Part shown: piece by piece, positions 44,614 to 53,749 of the stretch
Position numbering within the stretch: the first letter of the stretch is position 1
How the letters are laid out: each line of letters begins with the position of its first letter
DNA from: Leifsonia sp. C5G2
Lineage (GTDB): Bacteria; Actinomycetota; Actinomycetes; Actinomycetales; Microbacteriaceae
Length of the DNA stretch: 64,000 nucleotides
NCBI RefSeq assembly: GCF_013359685.1
Contig: NZ_JABFMV010000010.1
Span: 101,024-165,023, forward strand
Direction of reading: 5' to 3'
Notes under the pieces: model-generated
Seen by the model: the letters and a program-made list of their open reading frames with translations, nothing else
Told to the model about the DNA's origin: nothing
The model's database searches: none
Made by a program: the position numbers and the translations under genes

Positions 44614-44654
44614 GGCCAGTCTTGTCGCTCACCGGGTACTGAACCGTCGTCCGG
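44614..44654 (-). ncRNA. Guanidine-III (ykkC-III) riboswitch
   Basis: The minus-strand sequence begins CCGGACGA, has GTACCCGG in the middle and ACAAGAC near the end, all in the order and spacing of the compact ykkC-III pseudoknot aptamer. It lies directly before the ribosome binding site (44608-44613) of the Gdx exporter, so ligand binding can control access of ribosomes. Confidence 0.85.
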
Positions 44655-44677
44655 GGCCCCGATCGGGGCCTGCCTCC

Positions 44678-44683
44678 AGGGTA
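44678..44683 (-). promoter_or_regulatory. -10 element for the riboswitch-gdx transcript
   Basis: Minus strand TACCCT about 24 bases before the aptamer; a GGCCCC/GGGGCC palindrome (44655-44670) sits between it and the aptamer. Confidence 0.4.
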
Positions 44684-44740
44684 GCAAGCGCCGGTTGCGG
44701 TCTGTTACGGCGCCCGGGAGGCCGTGTCGGCCGGGTCGGG

Positions 44741-44746
44741 TAGCGT
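44741..44746 (+). promoter_or_regulatory. -10 element of metY (leaderless)
   Basis: TAGCGT, 6 bases before the ATG at 44753. Confidence 0.55.
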
Positions 44747-44752
44747 GAGCCC

Positions 44753-46054
44753 ATGGCAGATCGTGAGTACGGCTTCCGCACGCGTGCGATCCACGCGGGC
44801 AACATCCCCGACCCGGTGACGGGGGCGCGCGCCCTCCCGATCTACCAGACCAGCGCCTTCGTCTTCGACGACACCGCGGACGCGGCAGCGCGGTTCGCGC
44901 TGCAGAAGTACGGCAACATCTACTCGCGTCTGGCCAACCCGACCGTCGCCTCGTTCGAGGAGCGCGTCGCCAGCCTCGAGGGCGGCCTCGGGGCGGTCGC
45001 CACCGCGTCCGGCCTCAGCGCGCAGTACATCACCTTCGCGTCGCTGGTGGGCGCGGGCGACCACATCGTCGCCTCCGCCAACCTGTACGGCGGCTCCATC
45101 ACCCAGCTGGATGTGACCCTCCGCCGGTTCGGCGTCGACACCACGTTCGTGCAGAGCTCCGACCCGGCCGACTACGCCGCGGCGATCACCGACAAGACCA
45201 AGATCCTGTTCGCGGAGACCATCGCGAACCCGTCCGGCGAGATCGCCGACATCGCCGGCCTCGCCGACGTCGCGCACGCCGCCGGCATCCCGCTCGCGAT
45301 CGACTCCACGATCGCGACCCCGTACCTCAACCGGCCGATCGAGTGGGGCGCCGACATCGTCATCCACTCGGCCACCAAGTTCCTGGGCGGGCACGGCACC
45401 ACCCTCGGCGGCGTCGTGGTCGAGAGCGGCCGGTTCGACTGGCACTCGTCGAAGTTCCCGCTGTTCGGCGAGCCGGTGCCGTCGTACGGCGGCCTGCAGT
45501 GGTCGGGCAACTTCGGCGAGTACGCGTTCCTCACCCGGCTGCGCGCGGAGCAGCTGCGCGACATCGGCCCGGTGCTCGCTCCGCACTCGGCCTTCCTGCT
45601 CGCGCAGGGCGTCGAGACGCTGCCGTACCGCATCCAGGCGCACGTGGACAACGCGCGGGCGGTCGCCGAGTGGCTGGATGCCGACCCGCGCATCGAGAAG
45701 GTGTTCTGGGCCGGCCTGCCCGAGCACCCGCACCACGAGCGCGCGCTGAAGTACCTGCCGAAGGGCCCGGGCAGCGTGTTCAGCTTCGTCGTGAAGGGCG
45801 GCCGGGAGGTCGGGCAGAAGTTCATCGAGTCGGTGAACCTCGCCAGCCACCTGGCCAACATCGGCGACGCGAAGACGCTGGTGATCCACCCCGCGTCCAC
45901 CACCCACGCCCAGCTCACGGAGCAGCAGCTGCTCGACGCGGGTGTGCTGCCCGGCGTCGTGCGCATCAGCGTCGGCATCGAGGACGTGGAGGACATCATC
46001 TACGATCTGGATCAGGCGCTCACGATCGCCGTCGAGGAGGCGAAGGCCGCATGA
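44753..46054 (+). CDS. metY: O-acetylhomoserine sulfhydrylase
   Basis: 433-residue PLP enzyme of the Cys/Met-metabolism family, at the length of O-acetylhomoserine (thiol)-lyase rather than the shorter cystathionine enzymes (about 380-400). It would make homocysteine from O-acetylhomoserine and sulfide. Features: YSRLANPTVASFEER, GLSAQYITFASLVGAGDHIV, and the PLP lysine Lys209 in HSATKFLGGHG. It overlaps the next gene by ATGA and has a leaderless promoter. Confidence 0.93.
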   Translation: MADREYGFRTRAIHAGNIPDPVTGARALPIYQTSAFVFDDTADAAARFALQKYGNIYSRLANPTVASFEERVASLEGGLGAVATASGLSAQYITFASLVGAGDHIVASANLYGGSITQLDVTLRRFGVDTTFVQSSDPADYAAAITDKTKILFAETIANPSGEIADIAGLADVAHAAGIPLAIDSTIATPYLNRPIEWGADIVIHSATKFLGGHGTTLGGVVVESGRFDWHSSKFPLFGEPVPSYGGLQWSGNFGEYAFLTRLRAEQLRDIGPVLAPHSAFLLAQGVETLPYRIQAHVDNARAVAEWLDADPRIEKVFWAGLPEHPHHERALKYLPKGPGSVFSFVVKGGREVGQKFIESVNLASHLANIGDAKTLVIHPASTTHAQLTEQQLLDAGVLPGVVRISVGIEDVEDIIYDLDQALTIAVEEAKAA

Positions 46055-46632
46055 CCACCGCGACAACGGAGGACACCACCGAGGTCCAGCTCGCCAACGG
46101 GCTGAGCTGCGCGGTGCCGGCCGACTCGCCGCTGGCGAAGCTGCTGAAGTCGCAGCGCACCTGGGTCGGGCCGGACGCCAAGGAGCGGCTCAGGATCCTC
46201 CGCGGCGCGAAGTCGGTCGCCATCGTCGGCGCCTCGCCGAATCCCGCGCGGTCGTCGTACTTCGTCGGCACGTACCTGCAGCAGTCGAGCGACTACCGGG
46301 TCTACTTCGTCAACCCCAACGCCGACACCATCCTCGGCGAGAAGGCCTACCCCGACCTGGCGTCGCTGCCGGAGGTGCCGGACATCGTGGACGTGTTCCG
46401 CAAGCCGTCCGACATCCCGGCCGTCATCGACGAGGTGCTCGCCGTCGGCTCCCCCACGGTCTGGGTGCAGCTCGGCATCTGGAACCAGGAGGCGGCCGAG
46501 TACGGCGAGTCGAAGGGACTCACGGTCGTCATGGACCGCTGCATGAAGATCGAGCACGCCCGCTTCCACGGCGGCCTGCACCTGCTCGGCTTCGACACCG
46601 GCCAGATCACCGCCCGCAAGACCCTGCGCTGA
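46051..46632 (+). CDS. CoA-binding Rossmann protein (YccU-like), 193 aa
   Basis: A single CoA_binding domain: the Rossmann turn VAIVGASPNPARSSYFVGTYL (about 51-71), YFVNPNADTILGEKAYP, IVDVFRKPSDIPAVIDEV and the closing VMDRCMKIEH with a conserved Cys. Proteins of this kind bind CoA or persulfide-related cofactors; exact role unknown. Strict coupling to metY (4-base overlap) suggests a sulfur-metabolism link. Confidence 0.88.
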   Translation: MTTATTEDTTEVQLANGLSCAVPADSPLAKLLKSQRTWVGPDAKERLRILRGAKSVAIVGASPNPARSSYFVGTYLQQSSDYRVYFVNPNADTILGEKAYPDLASLPEVPDIVDVFRKPSDIPAVIDEVLAVGSPTVWVQLGIWNQEAAEYGESKGLTVVMDRCMKIEHARFHGGLHLLGFDTGQITARKTLR

Positions 46633-46637
46633 CCGTC

Positions 46638-46714
46638 CCCAAGCCAACAGCTCCTGAGTTCTTCGAGCGAGAACGCCTGTTCCGGTCGAAGAACTCAGGA
46701 GCTGATTGCTTGGG
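46638..46714. repeat. Family B intergenic palindrome, copy 2
   Basis: The core at 46648-46704 has 19-base perfect arms, CAGCTCCTGAGTTCTTCGA and its complement, extended outward by CCCAAGC and GCTTGGG. It sits between convergent genes, as does copy 1 at 26973-27037; both cores are 57 bp. Confidence 0.8.
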
Positions 46715-46735
46715 CCGGGGCCGGGGCGTCGCGGG

Positions 46736-47317
46736 TCAGGCGCGGGCGACGATGTGGAAGACGTGCCAGTGCTTCGGGCCCTCGAACGACATCCCGCGGC
46801 GGTCGTCCTCGACCAGCTGCAGCACGTCCATTCCGGTCAGCATCCCCTCCACCTGGGCCCGGTCGTGGAAGCTCATGCCCGGCCGGCCCACCCACTCGTC
46901 GTGCGGGCCGAACAGCTCCCCCGCGAACAGGCCGCCGGGCCGGAGCGACTCACGGATGTCGGCCCACAGGTACGCGAAGTGGGATTCGTCGCAGAACGGC
47001 AACGCGAAGCCGGCGTAGACGAGGTCCGCCGCCGGCAGCTCCCCCAGCGTCTCGAAGGTCGCCCGCCGGACGGTCACCCTCTCCGCGGCCTCCGGCGACA
47101 GGCCGGCGGTGACGCGCTCCTCGACGCCGGCGTCCGCATCCACCGCGAGCACCCGCCAGCCGTGCTCGGCCAGGTGCCGCGTCTCGACCCCGTCGCCGCA
47201 GCCGAGGTCGATCGCCTCGCCGGGCTCCCCCTCCCACGCGGCCATCGCGCTCTGGAACGTCGGCCTCACCCCGCGTCCGCCCTGCTCCTCGTAGAACTGC
47301 GACCAATCGAACGCCAT
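46736..47317 (-). CDS. Class I SAM-dependent methyltransferase, 193 aa
   Basis: Complete small methyltransferase. Motif I IDLGCGDGVETRHL (about 36-49), VLAVDADAG (acidic loop for SAM ribose), PAADLVYAGFALPF (motif IV region) and LRPGGLFAGE. It resembles TehB-like or generic Methyltransf_11 members. Substrate not evident. TAGGCT lies 6 bases upstream of the ATG; divergent from the SARP-like gene. Confidence 0.88.
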   Translation of the reverse strand: MAFDWSQFYEEQGGRGVRPTFQSAMAAWEGEPGEAIDLGCGDGVETRHLAEHGWRVLAVDADAGVEERVTAGLSPEAAERVTVRRATFETLGELPAADLVYAGFALPFCDESHFAYLWADIRESLRPGGLFAGELFGPHDEWVGRPGMSFHDRAQVEGMLTGMDVLQLVEDDRRGMSFEGPKHWHVFHIVARA

Positions 47318-47323
47318 GCCGCG

Positions 47324-47329
47324 AGCCTA
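47324..47329 (-). promoter_or_regulatory. -10 element of the methyltransferase gene (leaderless)
   Basis: Minus strand TAGGCT, 6 bases from the ATG at 47317. Confidence 0.5.
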
Positions 47330-47347
47330 CGCGTGCCCGCCACCCCA

Positions 47348-47413
47348 CCGTCGAGTCCGCGAAGAATGCACGCGCAGGCGGCGTGTCGCGGGCAGTCTTC
47401 GCGGACTCGACGG
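47348..47413. repeat. Family A 66-bp intergenic palindrome, copy 2
   Basis: Same length and end sequence as copy 1 at 15018: arms begin CCGTCGAGTCCGCGAAGA and close with TCTTCGCGGACTCGACGG, with a divergent centre. Unlike copy 1 it lies between two divergent leaderless promoters (47324-47329 and 47438-47443), where a transcription terminator has no obvious purpose. Confidence 0.75.
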
Positions 47414-47437
47414 CGGGACGCGCGCGGGCGCGATGGG

Positions 47438-47443
47438 TAGGAT
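47438..47443 (+). promoter_or_regulatory. -10 element of the SARP-like gene (leaderless)
   Basis: TAGGAT, 7 bases before the GTG at 47451. Confidence 0.5.
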
Positions 47444-47450
47444 CGGGCGC

Positions 47451-50400
47451 GTGTCCTCTTCGCCCCGCATCGCCGTGCTCGGGCCGGTTCTGGTGGAGGA
47501 CCGGGCCGGCGAGCTGAGCGAGCCGTCGGGGCTGCTCGGCAAGAGCCTGATCGTCGCGCTCGTGCTCGCACGCGGCGCCGCGAGCGTCCCGTCGCTCGTC
47601 GAGGATCTGTGGGACGACGCTCCCCCGCGCCAGGAGCGCGCCGCCCTGCAGACGCTGGTCTCGCGGGTGCGCACGGTGAGCGCCGACGGACTGCTGGAGT
47701 CCACGCCGAGCGGCTACACGCTCGCCGTCTCCCCCGAGGAGACCGACCTCGGCCTCGCCCGCCGCGCGCTCGACGAGGCGGCCGAAGAGCTGCAGCACGG
47801 CGACCCGGAAGAGGCCGTCGCGCAGGCGACCGCGGCGCTGGCGCTCTGGCGCGGCGAGCCGGGCGCCGAACTCGGGGGCACCCCGCTCGCCGACGAGCTG
47901 CGGCAGACGGCGGACACCCTGCACGACGACCTCCTGCTGCTGCGCGCCCGTGCGCGCTTCACCGCCGGGGACCACTCCGGCGCCCTCGCCGACCTGCAGC
48001 CGCTGCTCGCACGCCGCCCGCTCGACGAGACCCTGCGCCTGGTGCAGCTGCAGACCCTCGCCGGCGCCGGCCGCCGCAGCGAGGCGCTGCTGGCGTTCGC
48101 GGAGCTGAAGGAGGCGCTGCTCGACCGGCTGGGAACGCGTCCCGGCCCCGAGCTGGTCGCCCTCAACGCCGAGCTGCTCGCCGACGACGAGCAGCAGCGG
48201 CCCACCGCGCCCCACCGCATCCGGATCGGCCTCCGTGCGGCGCCGAACGCCCTGGTCGGCCGCGAGTACGACCTGCAGGCCGTCGAGGACCTGATCGCGA
48301 CCTCCCGGCTGACGACCATCCTCGGTCCCGGCGGCCTCGGCAAGACGCGCCTGGCGCAGGAGGTCGGCAACCGCGCCGTCCACACGCCCGCGGTGATCGT
48401 GGTCGAGCTGGCGAGCGTCCGCACCGGGGAGGATGTGGAGCTCGCCTTCGCCTCCACCCTCGGCATCCGGGAGGCGCGGGCCGCGCGGCCCACGGATCCC
48501 GGCGCGCAGCTCGACCTGCGTTCGCGGATCCTCGGGGTCCTGGCCGAGCGCGAGACGCTCCTCATCGTGGACAACTGCGAGCACATCGTGGATGCGGTCG
48601 CCGCCTACGTGCAGGACATCCTGGACACGACGACGGCCGTCCGGGTGCTGGCGACCAGCCGCGCCCCGCTGGCGATGGGCGCCGAGCGCGTGTACCCGCT
48701 CGACTCCCTGAAGAGCACCGACGGCGACGGCGGCACGGACGCGCCCGGCGAGTACGGACCGGCGGTCGCCCTGTTCCTGGAACGCGCCCGCGCCGCCCGT
48801 CCGGGCGTCGTGCTTCCGCTGGAGGTCGTCGCGCGCCTCTGCGACCGCCTGGACGGCCTCCCGCTCGCCATCGAGCTGGCGGCGGCGCGCACCCGGTCGC
48901 TGTCGGTCGACGAGATCGAGCGCCGACTCGGCAATCGCTTCGCGTTGCTGACCGGCGGCGAGCGCACCGCCCCGGAGCGGCACCGCACGCTGCTCGCCGT
49001 GATCGAGTGGAGCTGGAACCTGCTCCGCTCGTCGGAGCAGGTGCTGCTGCGCCGGCTGTCCCGTTTCCCGGACGGCTTCAGCACCGAGGCGGCGGAGGCC
49101 GTCGCGGGTCCGGGCGCCGCGACCGTGATCGACGACCTGGACGCGCTGGTCGCCCAGTCACTCGTGACGGTGACCGAGGACCGGACGACCGGCCTGCTGC
49201 GCTACCGGATGCTGGAGACCGTCCGCGAGTTCGGCGACCGGGAGCTGGTCGCAGCGGCCGAGGAGGACGAGGTGGCCGCGGGCATGGACGCCTGGGCCGT
49301 CGCCTTCTGCCGGACCGCGCTCGCCGGCATGCACGGCCCGGAGCAGCTGCCCACGTTCCAGCGGGTCACCGCCGAGCAGGACAATCTCGTCGCCGTCTTG
49401 CGTGCGGCCCTCGACGGCGAGCGCCACGAGACGACCGCCGTCGTCTTCGCCGCGCTGTCGTACTACTGGTCGCTGCGCAGCGCGCATTCGGAGGTGATCA
49501 GCTTCGGGACGGCGGTGCTCGGCGCGCTCCTCCGCTGGGATCCGCCGCCCGCGGCCCGCGACGCCGTCGCCGCCTGCTTCACGGTCATCGGCGCCACGTT
49601 CCTCTTCATCGACCTGCGCACGTCCGCCCGCGCGATCTCGCGGCTGCGGCGGCTGCGCGGCGCCGGCCCGCTCTCCGACCCGCGGCTCGACGGGCTGGCC
49701 GACCTGGTGCTGCACGCCGGGCGCGCGGAGGAGGGGCTCGCACTGCTCGAGCGGTACGCCTCGTCGAGCGACCCGGAGCGCGCGGCGCTGGGGAACCTCC
49801 TGCGGGCGCAGCTGTACGAGAACGGGGCCGAGCTCGACCAGGCCCTCGCCTTCGGGATGCGGGCGTGGGAGAACGCGGAGCGGGCCGGAGACACCTGGTC
49901 GATGGCTTCCGCCGCGCAGTCGCTCGCGCAGTCGCACAGCCAGCTCGCGCATCCGGCCGAGGCCCTGGTGTGGGCGCAGCGCGCGTACGACCACATGGCC
50001 CGGCTGCAGGCGGACGGCGACATGCACCAGCTGGACTGGCTGATCGCCATCAACGCCATCTCCAGCGGCGACACCGACCGCGGCAGGCAGCTGCTGGAGC
50101 GGTACCTGGCGGTGGAGGTGGACAGGAGCGGCTTCGACTACGCCGACTACTACGCGATCGGCTTCGCCGGGATGGCGGAGATCGCGCTCGCCGAAGGCGA
50201 TGTCCCCGAGGCGGTGCGGCTGTACGGCCAGGCACTCGACGCGTTCGGCGACCCGCCGAGCGGGCGCGCGGGCTCTCTGAATCCCTGGCTCATCATGCTC
50301 AGCGCGGCCGCCCTGACGGCACGGCTGCGCGCGCACGCCACGGTGGACGGCCTGCTGGAGTGGGCGGAGACCGACACCGCCGCCGCGTCGCTGCGCACCC

Positions 50401-50738
50401 GCATTCTGGTGAGCGCGCGGCTCAGTCCGCCCTACCTCGACCGTCCCGTGATCGGCTCCGGAATGCTCGGCTACGCGGCGTGGATGCTCGACCCGCACAC
50501 CGTGGCGGCGCACGGCGACGACACATGGCTGGATTCGGGGCTGACGCTGTTCGCGCTGGCGGGCCGGGCGAACTCCCGGCAGGACGTCGCGAGCCTGCAC
50601 CGCGACGCCGTCGCCGAGCGCCTCGCCGCCGCCTGGGGCCGCGACCGGCTGGACGCCGCCGGTGCGCCCGTCGCGGACCTCGGCCCGGAGCAGGCCATCG
50701 CCCGCGGCCTCGCGCTCCTCTCCGCAGTCCGCGCCTGA
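47451..50738 (+). CDS. AfsR/SARP-type regulator with BTAD, NB-ARC and helical-repeat domains, 1,095 aa
   Basis: The N-terminus (about 5-90) is an OmpR-like winged helix (RIAVLGPVLVEDRAGEL, ALQTLVSRVRTV), followed by a bacterial transcriptional activation domain (about 95-240; RRALDEAAEEL, LVQLQTLAGAGRRSEAL, PGPELVALNAELLA). An NB-ARC/STAND ATPase follows: ILGPGGLGKTRLAQE as Walker A and TLLIVDNCEHIVDAV as Walker B, then LEVVARLCDRLDGLPLAIEL. The rest is helical repeat. AfsR-like proteins activate secondary metabolism and export genes by binding direct heptamer repeats. The GTG start lies 7 bases after TAGGAT. The DrrAB exporter 1 kb downstream carries a matching heptamer array. Confidence 0.9.
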   Translation: MSSSPRIAVLGPVLVEDRAGELSEPSGLLGKSLIVALVLARGAASVPSLVEDLWDDAPPRQERAALQTLVSRVRTVSADGLLESTPSGYTLAVSPEETDLGLARRALDEAAEELQHGDPEEAVAQATAALALWRGEPGAELGGTPLADELRQTADTLHDDLLLLRARARFTAGDHSGALADLQPLLARRPLDETLRLVQLQTLAGAGRRSEALLAFAELKEALLDRLGTRPGPELVALNAELLADDEQQRPTAPHRIRIGLRAAPNALVGREYDLQAVEDLIATSRLTTILGPGGLGKTRLAQEVGNRAVHTPAVIVVELASVRTGEDVELAFASTLGIREARAARPTDPGAQLDLRSRILGVLAERETLLIVDNCEHIVDAVAAYVQDILDTTTAVRVLATSRAPLAMGAERVYPLDSLKSTDGDGGTDAPGEYGPAVALFLERARAARPGVVLPLEVVARLCDRLDGLPLAIELAAARTRSLSVDEIERRLGNRFALLTGGERTAPERHRTLLAVIEWSWNLLRSSEQVLLRRLSRFPDGFSTEAAEAVAGPGAATVIDDLDALVAQSLVTVTEDRTTGLLRYRMLETVREFGDRELVAAAEEDEVAAGMDAWAVAFCRTALAGMHGPEQLPTFQRVTAEQDNLVAVLRAALDGERHETTAVVFAALSYYWSLRSAHSEVISFGTAVLGALLRWDPPPAARDAVAACFTVIGATFLFIDLRTSARAISRLRRLRGAGPLSDPRLDGLADLVLHAGRAEEGLALLERYASSSDPERAALGNLLRAQLYENGAELDQALAFGMRAWENAERAGDTWSMASAAQSLAQSHSQLAHPAEALVWAQRAYDHMARLQADGDMHQLDWLIAINAISSGDTDRGRQLLERYLAVEVDRSGFDYADYYAIGFAGMAEIALAEGDVPEAVRLYGQALDAFGDPPSGRAGSLNPWLIMLSAAALTARLRAHATVDGLLEWAETDTAAASLRTRILVSARLSPPYLDRPVIGSGMLGYAAWMLDPHTVAAHGDDTWLDSGLTLFALAGRANSRQDVASLHRDAVAERLAAAWGRDRLDAAGAPVADLGPEQAIARGLALLSAVRA

Positions 50739-50757
50739 CCCGCTGCCGCGACATCCC

Positions 50758-50808
50758 TGGGACGCAACACGCCGTTCCGGCGCGCGCGCAACGGCGTGTC
50801 GCGTCCCA
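50758..50808. repeat. Family C 51-bp intergenic palindrome, copy 1
   Basis: The arms TGGGACGCAACACGCCGTT and AACGGCGTGTCGCGTCCCA are complementary with one mismatch, around a CG-rich centre. It lies 20 bases after the SARP-like gene. It differs at only 2 of 51 positions from copy 2 at 51620-51670. Confidence 0.85.
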
Positions 50809-50817
50809 CAGTTTTAG

Positions 50818-50859
50818 CAACTTAGGTTGACAAGCAGGAATAAGCAACTATGGTTGCTT
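50818..50859 (+). promoter_or_regulatory. Promoter with two palindromic operators, HTH-ClpN operon
   Basis: TTGACA (50827-50832), a 16-base spacer and TATGGT (50849-50854) form the promoter; the ATG at 50862 is 7 bases further, so the mRNA is leaderless. Two CAAC-N4-GTTG sites, 50818-50829 over the -35 and 50845-50856 over the -10, are 27 bp apart centre to centre; the second is extended to AAGCAAC-N4-GTTGCTT. This is the pattern expected for autorepression by the encoded HTH protein. Confidence 0.65.
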
Positions 50860-50861
50860 AC

Positions 50862-51101
50862 ATGAACGCCGCACCCTATCCCGATCCCGTCGGCGGCGTC
50901 GCCGACGGCCTGGCCGCTGTGGTCGCCCTGCGCGAGCTCGCCGACCGGCTCGAAGACGCCGAGGTCGAACGCGCGCTCCGCGACGGGTGGAGCTGGACGC
51001 AGATCGCCGACGCGCTCGGCGTGACCCGCCAGGCGGTCCACAAGAAGCACCTGCGCCGGGTCGCCGCCGCGGGCATCGAACTGAGGAGGCGCAATGTCTG
51101 A
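50862..51101 (+). CDS. Small helix-turn-helix regulator, 79 aa
   Basis: A single HTH: DGWSWTQIADALGVTRQAVHKKHLRRV (trimmed; about 43-69), sigma-70 region 4/MerR-like in character, preceded by an acidic helix (ALRELADRLEDAEVERAL). The start is ATG 50862, set by the leaderless promoter; an in-frame ATG at 50850 lies inside the -10 element. It overlaps the ClpN-domain gene by 8 bases. Such HTH/ClpN pairs recur in actinobacteria; role unknown. Confidence 0.82.
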   Translation: MNAAPYPDPVGGVADGLAAVVALRELADRLEDAEVERALRDGWSWTQIADALGVTRQAVHKKHLRRVAAAGIELRRRNV

Positions 51102-51603
51102 CATCCCGCCCGGATCGGTCAGCAACCTGCCGGGGCAACCACTCTCGCGCACGCTGCGACCGATCGTCATCCGCTCCATCGTCGAGGCGCAGGAGCGCCA
51201 CTCCCCCGCCGTCGAGGCCGAGCACCTCCTGCTCGCCCTCTCGCGCGACGGCAGCGCGCCCCTCCGGGAGGCGCTCGCCTCCGTGGGGTTCGACCACGAC
51301 GGGCTGGCGGCGGCCCTGGATGCCGAACGAGCGGCCAGTCTGCGCGTCGCGGGGGTCAGCCCGCTGCCCGCCGAGCGCCTGCTCGCCGCACCCAGCCTCA
51401 CCCGCCCGCGCTGGGGCGCGTCGGCGAGAGAGGCGCTCACCCGGGCGCACCGCATCGCGGGAGCCCACCATCGGCAGCGGATGGACCAGCTCCAACTGCT
51501 CGCCGCCCTGCTCGGCCTCGAGCTCGGCACCGTCCCGCGGACCGTCGCCCTCGCCGGCGTCGACCCCCGGGCCCTCCTCGCGTCGGCCCGCCGCACCTCC
51601 TGA
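51094..51603 (+). CDS. Stand-alone Clp N-domain protein, 169 aa
   Basis: Two copies of the Clp_N repeat, about 20-85 (RSIVEAQERHSPAVEAEHLLLALSRDG) and about 100-165 (ALTRAHRIAGAHHRQRMDQLQLLAALL), with no AAA ATPase module. ClpC/ClpA N-domains bind substrates and adaptors, so a free N-domain could act as an adaptor or decoy for the Clp machinery. Translationally coupled to the HTH gene. Confidence 0.85.
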   Translation: MSDIPPGSVSNLPGQPLSRTLRPIVIRSIVEAQERHSPAVEAEHLLLALSRDGSAPLREALASVGFDHDGLAAALDAERAASLRVAGVSPLPAERLLAAPSLTRPRWGASAREALTRAHRIAGAHHRQRMDQLQLLAALLGLELGTVPRTVALAGVDPRALLASARRTS

Positions 51604-51612
51604 CCTGCCGGC

Positions 51613-51677
51613 GCATCCATGGGACGCAACACGCCGTTCCGGCGCGCGCGCTGCGGCGTGTCGCGTCCCATGGATGC
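51613..51677. repeat. Family C intergenic palindrome, copy 2
   Basis: Same 51-bp core as copy 1 (51620-51670), extended outward so that GCATCCATGGGACGC pairs with GCGTCCCATGGATGC. It lies 9 bases beyond the ClpN-domain gene and directly before the heptamer array of the ABC exporter. Confidence 0.85.
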
Positions 51678-51754
51678 CGCTTACAGCGCCGGGCGCGACG
51701 CGTAAGCGCGTGTAAGCGGCGCGTAAGCGCCGCGTAAGCGGGGGCGCGCAGGAT
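51678..51754 (+). promoter_or_regulatory. Phased GTAAGCG heptamer array, promoter of the DrrAB-type exporter
   Basis: GTAAGCG occurs in direct orientation at 51702, 51712, 51723 and 51734, steps of 10, 11 and 11 bp, plus once inverted at 51678 (CGCTTAC). The last copy ends 8 bases before a -10-like CAGGAT (51749-51754). Direct heptamers at 11-bp intervals ending 8 bp from the -10 are the known layout of SARP binding sites. Confidence 0.65.
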
Positions 51755-51789
51755 CGGGACATCACCGATCCACAAGGAAAGGACACACC

Positions 51790-52784
<995 letters not shown>

Positions 52785-52788
<4 letters not shown>

Positions 52789-53603
52789 GCGCCATCGCCA
52801 CCATCACGCCGCCCTCGGAGCGGCGGCTGAAGAACCACGTCAGCCTGCGCCAGACGCTGGCGAACACCCTGACCATGGCCCGCCGCGGCATCCTGAAGGT
52901 GCGGCGCACGCCCGAGCAGCTGTTCGACGTGACGCTGCAGCCGATCATCTTCACCGTCATGTTCGCCTGGCTCTTCGGCGGCGCGATCGCCGGAAGCGTC
53001 GACGCGTACCTGCCCCAGCTCATCCCCGGCATCCTGGTGCAGACCGTCATCACCGCATCCGTCGTCACCGGCGTCCAGCTCCGCGAGGACATGGACAAGG
53101 GGGTGTTCGACCGCTTCAAGTCCCTTCCGATCGCGCGCATCGCCCCGCTCTCGGGCGCATTGCTCGCGGACACCCTGCGGTACGCGATCGCCACGACGAT
53201 CACCTTCATCGTCGGTTTCGCCATGGGCTACCGCCCGGGCGCCGGGTTCGGTTTCGCGGCTCTGGGCGGCCTCCTCGTGATCGTCTGCGCCTGGGCGATC
53301 AGCTGGATCTTCGCCTTCTTCGGCGTGATCGCCCGCACGGCCGGGTCGGTGCAGGGCATCTCGTTCCTCATCCTGTTCCCGCTGACGTTCTTCTCGAACG
53401 CCTTCGTGTCGCCGAGCACGCTGCCGAGCTGGCTGGAGTGGTTCGTGAACATCAACCCGGTGTCGCACCTGGTCACGGCGGTCCGCGACCTCGCCAACAA
53501 CGGCACCTTCGGCGCCGACGGCTGGATCGCGCTGGCCGGCGCCGCGGTGATCGTCGCGGTGTTCGCCCCGCTCACCGTCCGGGCGTACATGCGGAAGGCC
53601 TGA
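52785..53603 (+). CDS. ABC-2 type permease, DrrB type, 272 aa
   Basis: Six-helix ABC-2 permease: a cytoplasmic N-terminus with the basic segment RRGILKVRRTPEQLFDVTLQ, helices beginning PIIFTVMFAWLFGGAI and LIPGILVQTVITASVVTGVQL, an amphipathic EDMDKGVFDRFKSLPIAR loop that is the ABC-2 signature, and FSNAFVSPSTLPSWLEWFVNINPVSHLV near the end. Membrane half of the exporter with the preceding ATPase. A strong hairpin follows. Confidence 0.93.
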
Positions 53604-53626
53604 CCGGCGCGACCGGTCCGACAGCC

Positions 53627-53665
53627 GGCGGCCGTCGCATCCTGCGGAGGGATGCGGCGGCCGCC
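53627..53665 (+). terminator. Stem-loop terminator after drrAB-type genes
   Basis: 16-base arms GGCGGCCGTCGCATCC and GGATGCGGCGGCCGCC (one G-U position) close a 7-base loop, 23 bases beyond the permease stop. Confidence 0.6.
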
Positions 53666-53737
53666 TCCCTGTTCGCCCACGCACGATCGGTGCGTGGATT
53701 GCGGTCACAGCGCGAGATTCGAGCGCGCGGGCCGACA

Positions 53738-53743
53738 TAGACT
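53738..53743 (+). promoter_or_regulatory. -10 element of sdaA (leaderless)
   Basis: TAGACT, 6 bases before the GTG start at 53750. Confidence 0.5.
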
Positions 53744-53749
53744 GGAGAA

